A DNA stretch of 9,993 nucleotides from Niveispirillum sp. (GTDB taxonomy: Bacteria > Pseudomonadota > Alphaproteobacteria > Azospirillales > Azospirillaceae). Numbering within the stretch: position 1 is the stretch's first letter; each line of letters starts with the position of its first letter. A model generated the notes under the pieces. That model was given only the letters and a program-made list of their open reading frames with translations. It was not told the DNA's origin and did not search any database. Location of the stretch: NCBI GenBank assembly GCA_016463045.1, contig JAEMSB010000117.1, positions 1 to 9,993 on the forward strand, given 5' to 3'. Shown here one piece after another: positions 7,074 through 9,993 of this stretch. The translations under genes and the position numbers were made by a program.

Positions 7074-8084
7074 ATGGCGGCACCGATCAAGATGGCAGAC
7101 ATTGCCCGGATGGCGGGCGTGTCGGTTTCCACGGTTTCCCGCGCGCTGGCCGGCAGCACCCTGGTGCCGCAGGCCAAGCGTGAGGAGATTCTGGCGCTGG
7201 CGCAGGAGCAGGGCTATGTCATCAATGAACAGGCCCGTAACCTGCGCCTGAAGAAGACCCGCACCATCGGCATCGTCATTCCGCTGGGCCATGAGGTGGG
7301 GCAGCTGATTTCTGACCCGTTCTTCATCGAGCTGCTGGGACGGCTGGCCGATGAGATCACGGCGCGCGATTATAATGTGCTGCTGACCAAGGTGGCGCGG
7401 CCGGAGCCGGGGTGGCAGGACCGCCTGATACAGTCGCAGAAGGCCGACGGCCTGATCGTCATCGGGCAGAGCGATCAGCATGAGGCATTGAACGCGGTGG
7501 CCCGCACCTATCTGCCGCTGGTCGTCTGGGGCGCGCATCTGCCCAGCCAGCTTTATTGTTCGGTCGGGTCGGACAATATTGGCGGCGCGCGGCTGGCGGT
7601 GGAGCATCTGGTGCAGAAGGGAAGGCGGCGCATCGCCTTTCTGGGTGTGCCCGACCTGCCGGAGGTGGGGTTGCGCTATGACGGGTATCGCCGCGCCCTG
7701 GCCGCCGCCGGCATTGCGGAGGATCCGGCCCTGCTGGCGCCCGCGCATTTTACCGTCGATACCGCTTATGACACGGTGCGCGGGTTGATCGACAGCAAGG
7801 TGCCGTTCGATGCCATCTTTGCCGTGTCGGACGTGATCGCCATCGCGGCCATCAAGGCGTTGAACGCCGCCGGCCTACGCGTGCCCGACGATGTGGCCGT
7901 GGTCGGGTTCGACGATATCACCATCGCCGCCTATGTCAGCCCGGCCCTGACCAGCGTGCGCCAGGATCTGGCGCGCGGGGCCAAGGTGATGATCGACCTG
8001 CTGTTCCGCCGGATGGAGGGGGAGAATACCCCCTCTGCCACCATGCCGGCGGAACTGGTTATCAGGAAGTCGTGCGGGAGTTAG
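7074..8084 (+). CDS. LacI/GalR-family transcriptional regulator
   Basis: A 336-residue repressor of normal family length. The N-terminal helix-turn-helix is MADIARMAGVSVSTVSRALA (7-26), followed by the hinge helix NEQARNLRLKKT (51-62) that inserts in the minor groove at a central CG. The periplasmic-binding-protein-like ligand domain runs from about 63 to 336, with family motifs such as SDNIGGARLAVEHLVQKGRR and VVGFDDITIAAYVSPALTSV. The ATG at 7074 is preceded by AGGGCAGG at five bases and directly gives the expected N-terminus. It converges with a sodium/solute symporter gene whose promoter carries a LacI-type operator at 9866-9881, so that gene is the likely target. The ligand is probably a sugar or glycoside, but the sequence alone does not say which. 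Confidence 0.95.
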   Translation: MAAPIKMADIARMAGVSVSTVSRALAGSTLVPQAKREEILALAQEQGYVINEQARNLRLKKTRTIGIVIPLGHEVGQLISDPFFIELLGRLADEITARDYNVLLTKVARPEPGWQDRLIQSQKADGLIVIGQSDQHEALNAVARTYLPLVVWGAHLPSQLYCSVGSDNIGGARLAVEHLVQKGRRRIAFLGVPDLPEVGLRYDGYRRALAAAGIAEDPALLAPAHFTVDTAYDTVRGLIDSKVPFDAIFAVSDVIAIAAIKALNAAGLRVPDDVAVVGFDDITIAAYVSPALTSVRQDLARGAKVMIDLLFRRMEGENTPSATMPAELVIRKSCGS

Positions 8085-8106
8085 CTTTCGTTCCTCACGC
8101 GCCGGC

Positions 8107-8161
8107 GCCGCATCCGCGGCTTGGCTTACGCGGCATGTGCCGCGCGGCGGCGGTCGCCGCC
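8107..8161. repeat. Stem-loops between convergent lacI-type and symporter genes
   Basis: Three GC-rich inverted repeats follow one another: GCCGC/GCGGC (8107-8111 with 8116-8120), CGCGGCA/TGCCGCG (8129-8135 with 8138-8144) and GGCGGCG/CGCCGCC (8146-8152 with 8155-8161). With the larger hairpin just downstream they fill almost the whole gap. They may help stop transcription from both sides, since good T-runs are missing. Confidence 0.45.
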
Positions 8162-8164
8162 GGT

Positions 8165-8190
8165 GGGGCTTCCGGCAAACCGGAAGCCCC
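8165..8190. terminator. Shared bidirectional terminator hairpin
   Basis: GGGGCTTCCGG (8165-8175) pairs perfectly with CCGGAAGCCCC (8180-8190) over a four-base loop. It lies 5 bases past the stop of the minus-strand symporter gene and 80 bases past the regulator stop. On the plus strand only CCTGTTT follows, and on the minus strand no T-run. It is a convincing 3' end structure but not a textbook U-tract terminator. Confidence 0.65.
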
Positions 8191-8195
8191 CCTGT

Positions 8196-9788
8196 TTACC
8201 GGAACACCCAGACAATCACAGCCGTCAGGGCCAGCAGCGCCACCGCCTGTACGCGGTAATTCTGCCAGAGGGGCTGGCCCGCCAGGGACCGTGTCTCCGC
8301 GTCGAAATCGGCGCGGGTCCACATCAGGGTTTCCGTCTTTTCCCGCTGCGGCGGCGGGGTGACCAGGCTGGCGATGATGACGGCAGCCAGCGAGCAGGCG
8401 AACAGCAGGGTGGCGGCCAGCAGGAAATGCAGCTGGATCGAACCCGACACCTGGATGCCATAGAACAGGTAGCCACCGACCAGCAGGCCCACCACCACAC
8501 CGGCCCGCGCGCCGGCGACATTGGCGCGGCGCCAGAAGATGCCGGCCAGGAACAGGGCGACCACGGGCGGCACGGCATAGGCCAGGACGGCCTGCAAATA
8601 TTGCCACAGCGTGTCGGTCATCGTCTCCACCACCGGCACCCAGGCCACCGACAGCACCATGAAGCAGAGCGTCGTGACGCGGCCGATGCGGACCAGCGAA
8701 GCCTGTGACACGTCGGGCCGGAACCGGCGCACGAAATCCATGGTGACCAGGGTGGAGGCGGAATTAAACGTGCTGGCGATCGACGACATGATGGCGGCCA
8801 GGAAGCCGGCCACCACGATGCCGATGATGCCCGCGGGCAGCAGGTCGAAGATCAAGGTGGGATAGACCAGATCGGGGCGTTCCAGATTGGGATACATCAG
8901 GATGGCGGCAGAGCCCGGCAGCACCATCAAGAACAGCACCGGCAGTTTCAGCAGGCCCGCAAACAGGCTGCCCCAGCGGCCATGGTTCAGGTCCTTGGCG
9001 GACAGAACCCGCTGCACCATGAACTGGTTGGTGCACCAGAAATACAGGCCGATCAGGGGCACGCCGGTGATCAGCCCGGTCCAGGGCAGGGACGGGTCGT
9101 CGGCGGGGCGGATCAGGCTCATCTTCTGCGCCTCCACCCCGGCCATCACGGCATCCCAGCCGCCGGCCTTGTCAAAGGCGAAAACGGCCACGAACACCGA
9201 GGCACCGCACAGGATCACGGCCTGCACCACCTCTGTCACCAGCACGGCCTTCAACCCGCCCGCCGCCGTATAGGCACCGGCAGCCAGCGCCAGCAGGCCC
9301 GCGATCTGCCACAGTGGCACATCGGGGAAGATCAGCTTGAACATCAAGGCCCCGCCGAACAGCGTGCCCGCCGTATCCACCACGATGTTCAGGAAGATGG
9401 TCAGGCCGGAGAAATACAGCCGGATGGAGCCGTCGAACCGTCGTTCCAGAAACTCCGGCATCGTATAAACCTGACTGCGCAGGATGACGGGCAGCAGGAA
9501 CAGGCAGAAAAACACCAGCACGACACTGGCCATCCATTCATAATTATAGACGGCAATACCCGTGGCATAGGCCGCCCCCGCCAACCCGATCAGGGTGGTG
9601 GAGGAAATGTTGGACGCCAGCAGCGCCAGCCCGATGGTGGGCCAGGTCGAACTGCGCGCCGCCAGGAAATAATCCGTGGCCGTGCGCGATTGCCGCGAGG
9701 CGTAAAGCCCCAGCACGACAATCGCCACCAGATAAAGCCCGATAATCCCCGCATCCAGCGTTGAAAGCTGGCCAAACCCGTCACTCAT
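8196..9788 (-). CDS. SGLT-like sodium/solute symporter (SSS family)
   Basis: A 530-residue inner-membrane transporter expected to import a solute, most likely a sugar, coupled to sodium. The SSS fold is evident: about 13-14 hydrophobic helices, GLALLASNISSTTLIGLAGA (53-72) in the unwound first core helix, YTMPEFLERRF (108-118), YTAAGGLKAVLVTEVVQAVI (173-192), WCTNQFMVQRVLSAKD (251-266, very like animal SGLT proteins) and SSIASTFNSASTLVTMD (335-351) at the sodium site region. The WCTNQxxVQR block favours the sugar branch over proline or pantothenate carriers. The start at 9788 is chosen because GGGGAGGA lies eight bases upstream; an ATG at 9884 would place 32 unconserved residues ahead of the first helix and lies upstream of the predicted promoter. 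Likely controlled by the convergent LacI-type regulator. Confidence 0.93.
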   Translation of the reverse strand: MSDGFGQLSTLDAGIIGLYLVAIVVLGLYASRQSRTATDYFLAARSSTWPTIGLALLASNISSTTLIGLAGAAYATGIAVYNYEWMASVVLVFFCLFLLPVILRSQVYTMPEFLERRFDGSIRLYFSGLTIFLNIVVDTAGTLFGGALMFKLIFPDVPLWQIAGLLALAAGAYTAAGGLKAVLVTEVVQAVILCGASVFVAVFAFDKAGGWDAVMAGVEAQKMSLIRPADDPSLPWTGLITGVPLIGLYFWCTNQFMVQRVLSAKDLNHGRWGSLFAGLLKLPVLFLMVLPGSAAILMYPNLERPDLVYPTLIFDLLPAGIIGIVVAGFLAAIMSSIASTFNSASTLVTMDFVRRFRPDVSQASLVRIGRVTTLCFMVLSVAWVPVVETMTDTLWQYLQAVLAYAVPPVVALFLAGIFWRRANVAGARAGVVVGLLVGGYLFYGIQVSGSIQLHFLLAATLLFACSLAAVIIASLVTPPPQREKTETLMWTRADFDAETRSLAGQPLWQNYRVQAVALLALTAVIVWVFR

Positions 9789-9816
9789 GCACGCATCCTC
9801 CCCGGATCGACTTATA

Positions 9817-9830
9817 GGGCGGTTTCGCCC
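9817..9830 (-). promoter_or_regulatory. Small stem-loop in the symporter leader
   Basis: GGGCG (9817-9821) pairs with CGCCC (9826-9830) around a four-base loop. With the predicted transcription start near 9836 it would sit close to the 5' end of the message, 14 bases before GGGGAGGA. It could stabilise the transcript. Function is not shown. Confidence 0.35.
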
Positions 9831-9842
9831 GATGTTGAGGGG

Positions 9843-9871
9843 ATCATACGCTGGGTTTTGGGGTTTTGCAA
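9843..9871 (-). promoter_or_regulatory. Promoter of the symporter gene
   Basis: On the minus strand TTGCAA (9871-9866, four of six -35 consensus bases) is followed after exactly 17 bases by TATGAT (9848-9843, five of six -10 bases). This places the start of transcription near 9836 and a leader of about 48 bases with a strong ribosome binding site at 9803-9797. The weak -35 coincides with half of the operator palindrome. Confidence 0.65.
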
Positions 9872-9881
9872 ACGATTGCAA
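9866..9881. promoter_or_regulatory. LacI-family operator over the symporter -35
   Basis: TTGCAAACGATTGCAA is a 16-base palindrome with a central CG and one mismatched pair. LacI/GalR-family repressors with a hinge helix typically bind 14-18 base palindromes centred on CG, often with TTGCAA-type arms. Its inner half forms the promoter -35, so a bound repressor would block RNA polymerase. The LacI-type protein encoded at 7074-8084 is the natural candidate. Confidence 0.65.
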
Positions 9882-9993
9882 CACGCAGTTTGGCAGTTGC
9901 GCCTTGCGTAGAAGGGGGGCTTTAGCGATTAACTTCTGTCGTTTTGGCCCGTAGCCGCCACACTCTGAAACTGTCCTTCAATACGGCTGGAAA

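Noticed and set aside
9789..9884. N-terminal extension of the symporter from ATG 9884
   Set aside because: The start lies upstream of the predicted transcription start, has no ribosome binding site and adds 32 unconserved residues; ATG 9788 has GGGGAGGA at a good distance.

Overview
The window reads as chromosomal DNA of a high-GC Gram-negative bacterium, most likely an alphaproteobacterium. The Rhodospirillales/Azospirillaceae type is my inference from gene content, codon use and a possible EcfG-like promoter; no rRNA or marker gene fixes the genus. All genes look cellular. There is no CRISPR array, tRNA, rRNA or insertion sequence.

Layout, left to right. (1) 1-302: three stem-loops at the edge, then a 59-residue CsbD/YjbJ-type stress protein on the minus strand. 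(2) 537-2028: a plus-strand pair, a stand-alone class II glutamine amidotransferase (YafJ/EgtC type) and an exported protein of unknown function. (3) 3051-2035, minus strand: a tight three-gene operon of unknown role, encoding an ArsR-like winged-helix regulator, a membrane-anchored coiled-coil protein and a four-helix membrane protein. Its promoter predicts a nearly leaderless mRNA. (4) 3230-4810: guaA (GMP synthase), followed by a clear intrinsic terminator. (5) 4883-6973: an accessory-looking island with its own promoter. It holds a peptidoglycan-binding plus GH108 muramidase whose catalytic half is strikingly AT-rich, an overlapping gene for an exported six-cysteine protein, and, in the same frame after one stop codon, a second copy of that protein's C-terminal domain. 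(6) 7074-9788: a LacI-family regulator convergent with an SGLT-like sodium/solute symporter. They share a terminator region, and a LacI-type operator sits on the -35 of the symporter promoter.

How the parts may work together. The LacI protein probably represses the symporter until its ligand, likely a sugar or glycoside, appears. The muramidase and its exported partner look like a cell-wall-degrading enzyme with a periplasmic protector (effector/immunity or lysozyme/inhibitor). This is the best candidate here for an undescribed system, because the putative protector is new to me and is partly duplicated. The guaA, CsbD and amidotransferase genes are housekeeping or stress functions.
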